NCBI GenBank assembly: GCA_016790965.1
Contig: JAEUNZ010000034.1
Span: 1-64,000 of the forward strand
Length of the DNA stretch: 64,000 nucleotides
Reading direction: 5' to 3'
Origin: SSSZ01 sp016790965
GTDB lineage: Bacteria; Pseudomonadota; Gammaproteobacteria; Burkholderiales; Rhodocyclaceae
The position numbers and the translations under genes are program-made. Below are positions 15,445 through 23,386 of the stretch, in pieces (position 1 is the first letter of the stretch; every line of letters begins with the position of its first letter). The notes beneath the pieces were generated by a model. The model was given only the letters and a program-made list of their open reading frames with translations, was not told the DNA's origin and searched no databases.

Positions 15445-16086
15445 ATGGATTTCCGGCGGCAGTTTATCGGCTTCGCGCTCGCCTGTAATGTCCTGCGCTT
15501 TGGGCAATTCAAGACCAAGGCCGGGCGGCTTTCGCCCTACTTCTTCAATGCCGGTCTGTTCAATGATGGTGCCTCGCTGGGACAACTGGCTGAGTACTAC
15601 GCAGATGCCGCCCAGGCCGGCGAGTTGCCCTTCGATATGTTGTTCGGCCCGGCGTACAAGGGCATTCCCCTCGTGGCCACCATCGCCGTGGCCCTTGCCC
15701 GGCGCGGTCGCAATCTGCCCTTCGCCTTCAATCGCAAGGAAGCCAAGGATCATGGCGAGGGTGGCAGCTTGGTCGGGGCGCCCTTGCAGGGTCGGGTACT
15801 GATCGTGGACGACGTCATCTCCGCCGGAACTTCGGTACGTGAATCCGTCGAATTGATCCGGGCTGCCGGGGCGACTCCCGCCGGCGTCCTAATCGCCCTG
15901 GATCGCATGGAGCGCGGCCAGGGTGAGCTCTCGGCGGTGCAGGAAGTCCAGCGTGACTACGGCATTCCGGTTATCGCCGTGGCGACTCTCGCCGACCTCC
16001 TCGCCTTTCTCGAGAGCAAGCCCGAATTTTCCCAGCACCAGCAGGCGGTGAGCCTGTACCGGAACACCTATGGCGTGGGCGCTTAG
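15445..16086 (+). CDS. pyrE: Orotate phosphoribosyltransferase
   Basis: A 213-residue enzyme forming orotidine 5'-phosphate from orotate and PRPP in pyrimidine synthesis. The PRPP-binding motif VLIVDDVISAGTSVRE and the substrate segment FGPAYKGIPL are intact, and the length is standard. The ATG of MDFRRQFIGF at 15445 was chosen from family alignment. Starts at 15424 or 15394 are possible, but the latter would overlap xth. Confidence 0.93.
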   Translation: MDFRRQFIGFALACNVLRFGQFKTKAGRLSPYFFNAGLFNDGASLGQLAEYYADAAQAGELPFDMLFGPAYKGIPLVATIAVALARRGRNLPFAFNRKEAKDHGEGGSLVGAPLQGRVLIVDDVISAGTSVRESVELIRAAGATPAGVLIALDRMERGQGELSAVQEVQRDYGIPVIAVATLADLLAFLESKPEFSQHQQAVSLYRNTYGVGA

Positions 16087-16711
16087 ACTTCCTCTCGCCC
16101 TGGCACTCGCCGCCGGCAGCCTGCATGCTGAGGCGGCCAACCTTTACTGCTGCCAGGATCCTTCTACCGGACGACGGGTGTGCTCGGATGGCTTGCCCGA
16201 GCAGTGCCGTGGTAAGCCCTATCGCGTCCTCGATTCAGCCGGGAACGTCATCAAGGAGGTCGAAGGGGCCCTGACTCCGGAACAGAGGGCCGAACGTGTG
16301 GCGGAGGCGAAGCGCCAGCGCGCTCTGGAAGAAGCTGCCCGCATTCAGCGCCGCAAGGATCAGGCACTCCTGGAAACCTACGGTAGCCTGGAAGACATCG
16401 AAGCCGCCCGCCAGCGTTCCGAGGGTGAGGTGCGAGAGGCCATGCGACAGGCTGAGGAACGCATTGCCACGGTCCAGAAGGAGCGCAAGCGTTGGGCCGA
16501 TGAAGCCGAGTTCTACCGCCGCAAGACGGCGCCTCCGGAGGTAGAGACAGGGCTGCGGAACGCCGACTACGAAATCAAGGCGCAGACCGAGCTGTTGGAA
16601 GCGAAAAAACGCGAGATGGATCTGGTGCGGCAGAAGTTCGAAGAGGATCGTCGGCGCTTCATCGAGATTTCCACCCACCAGCGGCAATTGCCTTCCCAGG
16701 CCAAGCCGTAA
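16070..16711 (+). CDS. Periplasmic coiled-coil protein (DUF4124-like N-terminus)
   Basis: A 213-residue protein with a cleavable signal peptide (LPLALALAAGSLHAEA), then a Cys-containing YCCQDPSTGRRVCSDGLP segment like DUF4124 proteins. A long charged helical region follows (residues 70-200, rich in Glu, Arg, Lys and Gln), likely a coiled coil. The ATG overlaps the end of pyrE by 17 bases, indicating co-transcription. The function is unknown; a role as an envelope accessory protein is a guess. Confidence 0.68.
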   Translation: MAWALRLPLALALAAGSLHAEAANLYCCQDPSTGRRVCSDGLPEQCRGKPYRVLDSAGNVIKEVEGALTPEQRAERVAEAKRQRALEEAARIQRRKDQALLETYGSLEDIEAARQRSEGEVREAMRQAEERIATVQKERKRWADEAEFYRRKTAPPEVETGLRNADYEIKAQTELLEAKKREMDLVRQKFEEDRRRFIEISTHQRQLPSQAKP

Positions 16712-16759
16712 TACGCACGCCGTCCGGACCGGTGCCGGTGCACCGGCCCTTTCAAGCGA

Positions 16760-18214
16760 TCACGCCAGCAGTTTCTTGCGCAGCAGATCATTCACCTGCT
16801 GAGGATTGGCCTTGCCCTTCGCCGCCTTCATCACTTGGCCGACCAGGGCGTTGAAGGCTTTTTCCTTGCCGGCCTTGAATTCCGCCACATTGGCGGCGTT
16901 GGCCGCCAGCACCTCATCCACCAGGGCCTCGATGGCGCCGCTGTCGGTGATCTGCTTAAGGCCCTGCTTCTCGATGATTGCGTCGGCACTGGCACCTTCG
17001 CCGCTCCACAACGCCTCGAAAACCTTCTTGGCGATGGCATTGGAAATGGTGCTATCGGCGATGCGTTGGATCAGCTCCCCCAATTGGGCAGCAGAGACCG
17101 GCGAATCGGCCAGTTCCTTGCCTTCCTTGTTGAGGCGGGCGGCCAGATCCACCATGACCCAGTTGGCGCAGGGCTTGGCATTGGCCCTGCCGGCGACGCC
17201 CACCACCGCTTCGAAGTAGGCGGCGGTTTCCTGGTTGGCGGTAAGGGTGGCGGCGTCGTAGGGGGAAAGCCCCAACTCGGCCATGAAGCGCTCACGTTTC
17301 TGGCCCGGCAGTTCGGGCAGTTCGCCCTTAACCCGGGCGATCCAGTCGGCGCCGATGACCAGGGGCAGGAGATCGGGATCGGGGAAGTAACGGTAGTCGT
17401 GGGCGTCTTCCTTGGTGCGCATGGTGCGGGTTGTGCCGCTGTCAGGGTCGAAAAGCACGGTGGCCTGCTGGATCTTGCGGTCTTCCTCGATTTCGTTGAT
17501 CTGCCACTGGACTTCGTAGTCGATGGCTTCCTTGAGGAAACGGAAGGAATTGAGGTTCTTGATCTCGCGCCGGGTGCCGAATTCGGCCTGGCCCTTGGGG
17601 CGCACCGAGACGTTGGCGTCGCAGCGGAACGAACCTTCCTGCATGTTGCCGTCGCAGATGCCGATCCAGCGCACCAGCCCGTGCAGGGCCTTGGCGTAGG
17701 CCACGGCCTCGTCGGAGGAACGCATGTCGGGTTCGGAAACGATCTCCAGCAGCGGCGTACCGGCCCGGTTGAGGTCGATGCCGGATTTGCCGTGAAAATC
17801 TTCGTGCAGGGATTTGCCGGCGTCTTCTTCCAGATGCGCACGGGTGAGGCGGACAGTCTTTTCATAGCCCTTGTCAGCCTGCCCTACCTGGAGGGTGACG
17901 GTACCGCCCACCACCACCGGCAGCTCGAACTGGCTGATCTGGTAGCCCTTGGGCAGGTCGGGGTAGAAGTAGTTCTTGCGGGCGAAGACGGACCTGGGCG
18001 CCACCTGGGCGCCGATGGCCAGGCCGAAGCGGATGGCGCATTCCACGGCGGCCTTGTTGAGCACCGGCAGCACGCCGGGCAGGGCCAGATCCACGGCGCA
18101 GGCCTGGGTGTTGGGCGCAGCCCCGAAGGCGGTGGAGGCGCCGGAGAAAATCTTGGACTGGGTGGCAAGCTGAGCGTGGGTCTCGATGCCGATGACGACT
18201 TCCCATTGGGTCAT
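16760..18214 (-). CDS. gatB: Asp-tRNA(Asn)/Glu-tRNA(Gln) amidotransferase subunit B
   Basis: A 484-residue protein starting MTQWEVVIGIETHAQLATQS. It contains NRAGTPLLEIVSEPDMRS and MQEGSFRCDANVSVRP, the tRNA- and metal-binding signature of GatB, and the C-terminal YqeY-like domain ending in QQVNDLLRKKLL. With GatA and GatC it converts misacylated Glu-tRNA(Gln) or Asp-tRNA(Asn). The ATG at 18214 agrees with the family; an upstream ATG at 18250 is less likely. A lipoprotein gene separates it from gatA. Confidence 0.95.
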   Translation of the reverse strand: MTQWEVVIGIETHAQLATQSKIFSGASTAFGAAPNTQACAVDLALPGVLPVLNKAAVECAIRFGLAIGAQVAPRSVFARKNYFYPDLPKGYQISQFELPVVVGGTVTLQVGQADKGYEKTVRLTRAHLEEDAGKSLHEDFHGKSGIDLNRAGTPLLEIVSEPDMRSSDEAVAYAKALHGLVRWIGICDGNMQEGSFRCDANVSVRPKGQAEFGTRREIKNLNSFRFLKEAIDYEVQWQINEIEEDRKIQQATVLFDPDSGTTRTMRTKEDAHDYRYFPDPDLLPLVIGADWIARVKGELPELPGQKRERFMAELGLSPYDAATLTANQETAAYFEAVVGVAGRANAKPCANWVMVDLAARLNKEGKELADSPVSAAQLGELIQRIADSTISNAIAKKVFEALWSGEGASADAIIEKQGLKQITDSGAIEALVDEVLAANAANVAEFKAGKEKAFNALVGQVMKAAKGKANPQQVNDLLRKKLLA

Positions 18215-18224
18215 GACTGTTTTC

Positions 18225-18758
18225 TCATGTGCAACGGCCGGTCTTGGCATCCACCAGGATCGGCCACAGATAGTTGAAAGCTTCGCCCTCGCAGGCCTTG
18301 GGGCAACTGTTGAAGGCGATGGTGACTTCCTTGCCCTGTTCCCACATGCGGACGGAACATGCGGTGCCGTCCTTGGCCTTGAGCAGCGCCTGAGGCAGCG
18401 TGGCGGTCTGCTGGAAATTCTTGAGGTCGAAGCGGCAGGTCCCCCGCTTGGGAATGGTCACCTGGGCGCTGAAGGTCTTGACTTGGGCATCCTGGACCAG
18501 GAGATTGAGACGGGTCTGGGTTCCTACCGCATCCCGATGGGCACAGCGCGATTTCACATTGAGGGGACGGGTGGGCATGGGCTTCAGGTTGCGACCTGCC
18601 AAGTACTTGAGGGGCTGGGAGCGCAGGGGCTCCTCGGCTGGCGGCGCAGCTTCGGAGCGGACCACCGGCTCAGGTTCGGGCTCAGGCACCGGCGGGGTCT
18701 CGGCACAGGCGCCGAGGAGCAGAACGGCGGCGAGCCAAGGCCCGACCCGGCGCATCAA
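18225..18758 (-). CDS. Putative lipoprotein inside the gat operon
   Basis: A 177-residue protein with a lipoprotein signal (RRVGPWLAAVLLLGAC, lipobox LGAC), then a Pro/Glu-rich linker and a C-terminal half with five cysteines that may form disulfides. The start overlaps the gatA stop by four bases (ATGA-type coupling), so it is made with GatA and GatB although it would act in the envelope. I do not recognise the family. Confidence 0.62.
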   Translation of the reverse strand: MMRRVGPWLAAVLLLGACAETPPVPEPEPEPVVRSEAAPPAEEPLRSQPLKYLAGRNLKPMPTRPLNVKSRCAHRDAVGTQTRLNLLVQDAQVKTFSAQVTIPKRGTCRFDLKNFQQTATLPQALLKAKDGTACSVRMWEQGKEVTIAFNSCPKACEGEAFNYLWPILVDAKTGRCT

Positions 18759-20221
18759 AGACCCTCCGGGGCCTGCCGGTGCCAGTCTGTCGCCTGCTGA
18801 TAGCGATGGGCGACGTTGAGCAGGCGTGCCTCGGAAAAATAATTGCCGATCAATTGAAGCCCCACCGGAAGCCGTGTCCCACCTTCGCTGACGAAGCCAC
18901 AGGGGGCTGACAGTGCGGGCAGCCCGGCCAGATTGACGGCGATGGTGTAGATGTCGGAAAGGTACATCTGCACGGGGTCGGCGGCCTTTTCCCCCAGCTT
19001 GAAGGCGGTGGAAGGCGAAGTCGGCCCGAGGATCACGTCGCAGTGCTTGAAGGCAGCGGCGAAATCGTCGGCGATAAGGCGACGGATACGTTGGGCTTGC
19101 AGGTAGTAAGCGTCGTAGTAGCCGTGGGACAGCACGTAGGCGCCGATCAGGATGCGCCGCTTGACTTCCGCCCCGAACCCCTGGGCCCGGGTCTTGGCGT
19201 ACATGTCGTTGAGATCGCTGTACTCCGGCGCGCGGTAGCCGTAGCGCACCCCGTCGAAGCGCGACAGGTTGGAACTGGCTTCGGCAGGCGCGATGACGTA
19301 ATAGGCCGGGACCGAAAGGTGGGAATTGGGCAGGGAAACTTCGACGGTTCGCGCCCCGAGTTTTTCGTATTGGGCAATGGCGGTGCGTACGGCGGCCATC
19401 ACGGCCGGGTCGCAGCCTTCACCGAAAAACTCCTTGGGCAGGCCGATGGTGAGGCCATCGAGAGTCCGGTCGAGGGCAGCGGCGTAATCTTCCCGCGGAC
19501 GGTCGAGGGAGGTTGAATCGCGCTCGTCGAATCCGGCCATGCTGGCCAGCAGGAGGGCGCAATCTTCGGCGCTGCGAGCCATGGGGCCGCCTTGGTCGAG
19601 GGAGGAGGCGAAGGCAATCATGCCGTAACGCGAGACCAGTCCGTAGGTGGGCTTCAGCCCGGTGAGGCAGCAGAGGGCGGCGGGTTGGCGTATGGAACCC
19701 CCGGTGTCGGTGCCTGTGGCGGCAGGGGCTAGCCGCGCTGCCACCGCGGCAGCCGAACCGCCGGAGGATCCGCCGGGAACCCGCGTCACGTCCCAGGGGT
19801 TCTTCACCGGACCGTAGAAGGAAGTTTCATTGGACGAGCCCATGGCAAACTCGTCCATGTTGGTCTTGCCCAGGCAGACCAAGCCCGCTTCGTCGTGCAT
19901 GCGCCGGATCACCGTGGCGTCGTAAGGCGAGACGAAGTTGGAAAGCATCTTCGACCCACAGGTCGTGAGCCAACCTGCGGCGCAGAAGATGTCTTTCTGG
20001 GCGATGGGAATGCCGGTAAGCGGCCCGGCATTGCCTGCGGCGATGCGGGCATCCGCTGCCCGGGCCTGGGCCAGACTCGTTTCCGGATCGACCGTGATGA
20101 AGGCGTTGTACTCCGGGTTGAGGCGCGCGATGCGCTCCAGATAGAGCCCGGTAAGCTCAACACTCGAAATTTCCCTCGCCGCCAGGGCGGCCGAGAGTTC
20201 CTTGAGAGAACGTTCAATCAT
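18755..20221 (-). CDS. gatA: Asp-tRNA(Asn)/Glu-tRNA(Gln) amidotransferase subunit A
   Basis: A 488-residue amidase-signature enzyme that releases ammonia from glutamine for the transamidation. The Ser-cisSer-Lys triad segments are present: PIAQKDIF (Lys), GGSSGGSAAAVAA and TGTDTGGSIRQPA. The ATG at 20221 (MIERSLKELSAAL) matches family starts; a start at 20263 would add 14 unusual residues. It lies 55 bases after gatC. Confidence 0.95.
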   Translation of the reverse strand: MIERSLKELSAALAAREISSVELTGLYLERIARLNPEYNAFITVDPETSLAQARAADARIAAGNAGPLTGIPIAQKDIFCAAGWLTTCGSKMLSNFVSPYDATVIRRMHDEAGLVCLGKTNMDEFAMGSSNETSFYGPVKNPWDVTRVPGGSSGGSAAAVAARLAPAATGTDTGGSIRQPAALCCLTGLKPTYGLVSRYGMIAFASSLDQGGPMARSAEDCALLLASMAGFDERDSTSLDRPREDYAAALDRTLDGLTIGLPKEFFGEGCDPAVMAAVRTAIAQYEKLGARTVEVSLPNSHLSVPAYYVIAPAEASSNLSRFDGVRYGYRAPEYSDLNDMYAKTRAQGFGAEVKRRILIGAYVLSHGYYDAYYLQAQRIRRLIADDFAAAFKHCDVILGPTSPSTAFKLGEKAADPVQMYLSDIYTIAVNLAGLPALSAPCGFVSEGGTRLPVGLQLIGNYFSEARLLNVAHRYQQATDWHRQAPEGL

Positions 20222-20276
20222 ATGCGGCGTGGCATGAGCAGGCGCCGAATCCTCGCCCCTCAACCCTCACTCCTCG

Positions 20277-20564
20277 CTATTCTATGACCCGGGGAACCAG
20301 GTAAAGGCCCGTTTCGGTTTCCGGGGCAATGGCTTGAAAGGCCTGCCGCCGGTCAGGTTCGCTGACCGCGTCTTCGCGCAGGCGCTGAGCGAGATCCTGG
20401 GCGTGGGCCATGGGCTCCACGCCGCGGGTGTCCACCGCCTGCATGGCTTCGATCAGCTGGAAGATGCCGTTGAGGTGGCCGACGGTTGCTTCGGCCTCGG
20501 TCGGGCTGACCTCGATGCGGGCGAGGTGCGCAATGCGCCGGACCTGTTCCAGGGTAAGGGACAT
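20277..20564 (-). CDS. gatC: Asp-tRNA(Asn)/Glu-tRNA(Gln) amidotransferase subunit C
   Basis: A 95-residue protein with LTLEQVRRIAHLARIEVSP at the N-terminus and PMAHAQDLAQRLREDAV, the standard GatC pattern. It stabilises GatA and bridges it to GatB. First gene of the leftward gatC-gatA-lipoprotein-gatB operon, divergent from mreB. Confidence 0.94.
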   Translation of the reverse strand: MSLTLEQVRRIAHLARIEVSPTEAEATVGHLNGIFQLIEAMQAVDTRGVEPMAHAQDLAQRLREDAVSEPDRRQAFQAIAPETETGLYLVPRVIE

Positions 20565-20620
20565 GGGATCGTCTCGGGGTTCTGCCGGAGGGCGTTCTGC
20601 GTAAAAAACAGGCAGAAATC

Positions 20621-20649
20621 TTATTTCGTGAAGCGTTATAAGGTATCAT
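20621..20649 (+). promoter_or_regulatory. Candidate mreB promoter
   Basis: In the AT-rich gatC-mreB gap, TATCAT at 20644-20649 is a good -10. The hexamer TTATTT at 20621-20626, 17 bases upstream, is a weak -35. The region is unusually AT-rich for this window, which fits a promoter. Confidence 0.4.
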
Positions 20650-20688
20650 AAAAGTTTTCCCTACCGCACCCCCGGCGGAGCTTCCCAG

Positions 20689-21732
20689 ATGTTCGGATTC
20701 CTGAATAAATACTTCTCAAACGACCTTGCCATCGACCTTGGCACGGCCAACACCCTGATCTACGTCCGCGGCCGCGGCATCGTCCTCGACGAACCCTCCG
20801 TGGTCGCCATCCGCCTCGAAGGCGGCCCCAATGCCCGCAAGACCATCCAGGCCGTCGGCAAAGAGGCCAAGGAAATGCTCGGCAAGGCCCCGGGCAGCAT
20901 CACCGTCATCCGTCCCATGAAGGACGGAGTGATCGCCGATTTCACCGTCACCGAGCAGATGCTCAAGCAGTTCATCAAGAAGGTGCACGACTCCAAGCTT
21001 TTCAGCCCGAGTCCCCGCATCATCATTTGCGTCCCCTCCGGTTCCACCCAGGTAGAACGCCGCGCCATTCGCGAATCGGCCCTGGGCGCAGGCGCCAGCC
21101 AGGTGTATCTGATCGAGGAACCCATGGCGGCTGCCATCGGCGCCGGCTTGCCGGTGGCGGAGCCCACTGGTTCGATGGTCGTCGACATCGGTGGCGGTAC
21201 TACCGAGGTGGGCGTCATCTCCCTGGGCGGCATGGTGTACGCCGGTTCCGTCCGCGTCGGTGGCGACAAGCTCGACGAAGCGATCATGAATTACATCAGC
21301 CGTAACTACGGCATGATGATCGGCGAGAACACGGCTGAAAACATCAAGAAGTCCATCGGATCTGCGTTCCCGGGCGCCGAAGTCAAGGAGATGGAGGTCT
21401 CTGGCATCAACAAGGCCGAAGGCATTCCTCGCAAGTTCACCATCTCTTCCAACGAAATCCTGGAAGCCCTCACCGATCCGCTCAACCAGATCGTTTCCGC
21501 GGTCAAGTCGGCCCTGGAGAAGACGCCGCCCGAGCTTGGCGCCGATATTGCCGAAAAAGGCATGGTGTTGACCGGTGGCGGCGCGCTCCTGCGTGACCTG
21601 GACCGCCTCCTGATGGAAGAAACCGGTCTGCCGGTGATTGTGGCCGACGAGCCCCTCACCTGCGTGGCCCGTGGTTCCGGCCTGGCCCTCGAAAAGATGG
21701 ACAAGCTCGGGTCGATTTTCGCCTCGGAATAA
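20689..21732 (+). CDS. mreB: Rod shape-determining actin-like protein MreB
   Basis: A 347-residue bacterial actin. The phosphate-binding and nucleotide motifs DLGTANTLIYVRGRGIV (phosphate 1), VVDIGGGTTEVGVISLGG (phosphate 2) and VLTGGGALLRDLD (adenosine) are present. It forms membrane-associated filaments that guide the elongasome with MreC, MreD, PBP2 and RodA, all encoded directly downstream. Confidence 0.97.
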   Translation: MFGFLNKYFSNDLAIDLGTANTLIYVRGRGIVLDEPSVVAIRLEGGPNARKTIQAVGKEAKEMLGKAPGSITVIRPMKDGVIADFTVTEQMLKQFIKKVHDSKLFSPSPRIIICVPSGSTQVERRAIRESALGAGASQVYLIEEPMAAAIGAGLPVAEPTGSMVVDIGGGTTEVGVISLGGMVYAGSVRVGGDKLDEAIMNYISRNYGMMIGENTAENIKKSIGSAFPGAEVKEMEVSGINKAEGIPRKFTISSNEILEALTDPLNQIVSAVKSALEKTPPELGADIAEKGMVLTGGGALLRDLDRLLMEETGLPVIVADEPLTCVARGSGLALEKMDKLGSIFASE

Positions 21733-21747
21733 GTTTTCTCCACAGCA

Positions 21748-22689
21748 GTGGCCGGCATCGACCACGCACCGCCGCCGTTCTTCAAGCGAGGGCCAGCACC
21801 GCTGGCCCTCCTGACTTTTTACGTCGCCGCTTCGGTCGCCCTGTTCGTGGTGGACCTGCGTTTCAAGAGCCTCGATTTCCTCCGCCAGAGTGTGGCTCTC
21901 GTCATCGACCCCGTGCAGCGGGTGGCCCAGACCCCGGGTAGCCTGGTGGATATCGCTCACGGCTATTTCGAGGGCATTGCCATCCTGCGCGACGAAAACG
22001 CGGAGTTGAAGCATGCCAAGCTCAACAGCGCTCCCGATCTCCAGCGCCTCGCCCATCTGGAAGTTGAGAACGAGCGCCTGCGCCGCTTGCTGGCCGTTCG
22101 CGACAGGGAAAAAGCGCAGGGTCAGGTCGCCCAAATTCTTTATACCGCCCGGGATCCCTTTGCCCGCCGCATCGTCGTGGACAAGGGGCAGCAGGCAGGC
22201 ATCGTCGCCGGCCAGCCCGCCATCGACGAAAACGGTGTGGTAGGTCAGGTGACGCGGGTCTATCCGTTTTCGGCCGAAGTGACCCTCATCACTGACAAGA
22301 ATCAGGCCGTCCCGGTCCAGGTGGTGCGCAGCGGCCTGCGCTCGGTAGCTTTCGGCCTGGGCAATGGTCAATTGGAAATGAAGTACATGCCCGCCAACGC
22401 GGATGTCCAGGAGGGAGATACCCTGGTTACTTCGGGCCTCGACGGCATCTATCTGCCCGGATTTCCGGTGGCCAGGGTGGTCAAGGTCGAGCGGGACAGT
22501 GCCTATTCCTTCGCCCGCATCTATTGTCAGCCGGTGGCGGCGGTCGAGAATTTCGGCGAGGTCATGATTCTCGACCGCCGCGAAAACCTGCCGCCCCCGC
22601 CGCCGGAGGATGCCTCCCGCGCTACCGCGGAGAGCGAAAAGTCCGGCCTGCGCCCGGCAAAGCGGCGCGCTGCGAGAGGAGCGCCCTGA
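21748..22689 (+). CDS. mreC: Rod shape-determining protein MreC
   Basis: A 313-residue protein with one N-terminal membrane helix (PLALLTFYVAASVALFVVDL), a coiled coil (NAELKHAKL... LEVENERLRRLLAV) and the periplasmic beta-domain with VDKGQQAGIVAGQPAIDENG, typical of MreC. The GTG at 21748 follows mreB by 15 bases. The Pro-rich tail after residue 285 is variable in the family. It links MreB to PBP2. Confidence 0.93.
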   Translation: MAGIDHAPPPFFKRGPAPLALLTFYVAASVALFVVDLRFKSLDFLRQSVALVIDPVQRVAQTPGSLVDIAHGYFEGIAILRDENAELKHAKLNSAPDLQRLAHLEVENERLRRLLAVRDREKAQGQVAQILYTARDPFARRIVVDKGQQAGIVAGQPAIDENGVVGQVTRVYPFSAEVTLITDKNQAVPVQVVRSGLRSVAFGLGNGQLEMKYMPANADVQEGDTLVTSGLDGIYLPGFPVARVVKVERDSAYSFARIYCQPVAAVENFGEVMILDRRENLPPPPPEDASRATAESEKSGLRPAKRRAARGAP

Positions 22690-23210
22690 TGCAGCCGACT
22701 TTCTCCTCGTCCCGCATCCTCCTGCCGGTGCGCCCCTGGTACATCGCCCTGACCTTTGTCGTGGCCTTGTTGCTCAATCTTGTCCCCACCGCGCCCTGGC
22801 CTGGCGTCCCGGACTGGCTGGCCCTGGTCTTGTGCTTTTGGTCAGTGCGTGAGTTTCGTCGCGTTGGCATGGGATGGGCTTTCCTGTGCGGCCTTCTGAT
22901 GGATGTTGCCGATGGAGCGGTCCTTGGCCAGCACAGCTTGGCCTATGTTCTGCTCGCCTTCGCTGCTTCGTCCCTGTCGCGCCGCATCCTGTGGTTCCCG
23001 CTGGCGCAGCAGGCCCTTCAGATTCTTCCCCTCCTGCTGCTCTGCCAGATCATCCAGGGGGCGGTGCGCCTGGCCGCGGGGGCCGATTTCCCCGGCTGGG
23101 GCTACTTCGTCGGACCCCTGATCGCCACCCCGCTGTGGATCCCGGCTACCTTCGTTCTGCTTCTGCCCCAGTTCCAGCCGGTGGAGCGCGACGACAATCG
23201 CCCGATCTAG
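22689..23210 (+). CDS. mreD: Rod shape-determining protein MreD
   Basis: A 173-residue inner-membrane protein with five to six hydrophobic segments and the MreD-like CGLLMDVADGAVLGQHSLAY motif. The ATG at 22689 overlaps the last base of the mreC stop (TGATG). Its TAG stop lies inside the terminal inverted repeat of the 168-bp element that follows. Confidence 0.9.
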   Translation: MQPTFSSSRILLPVRPWYIALTFVVALLLNLVPTAPWPGVPDWLALVLCFWSVREFRRVGMGWAFLCGLLMDVADGAVLGQHSLAYVLLAFAASSLSRRILWFPLAQQALQILPLLLLCQIIQGAVRLAAGADFPGWGYFVGPLIATPLWIPATFVLLLPQFQPVERDDNRPI

Positions 23211-23374
23211 TCGTCAGTCAGATAGGTTCAGCTATGTTCGGCCCGCCCCGCATCACCGCTCGTTTCGTCGCCCATCCTCGCTATGGCTATGGCTATGGCT
23301 GCGGTTCGCTTCGCGTGACCCGGGCGCGGATGCGCGCCTCGGCACCGACGCAAACCTATCTGACTGACGACTAG
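23207..23374. repeat. 168-bp terminal-inverted-repeat element, family I copy 1
   Basis: Perfect 22-base terminal inverted repeats lie at 23207-23228 (starting CTAGTCGTCAGTCAGATAGG) and 23353-23374. A homologous 168-bp copy lies at 27402-27569 in reverse orientation. The interior has a GC-rich arm and three tandem TATGGC units at 23282-23299, where the other copy has a palindrome. No protein is encoded. It sits between mreD and mrdA, so the cell-elongation operon is transcribed through it. The mreD stop codon is part of the left repeat. Confidence 0.85.
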
Positions 23375-23386
23375 CCGGGATCGGCG

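Noticed and set aside
20716..22371. 551-residue open frame on the minus strand
   Set aside because: It is antisense to mreB and mreC and is His/Asp/Gly-rich, as expected from reversed coding sequence.
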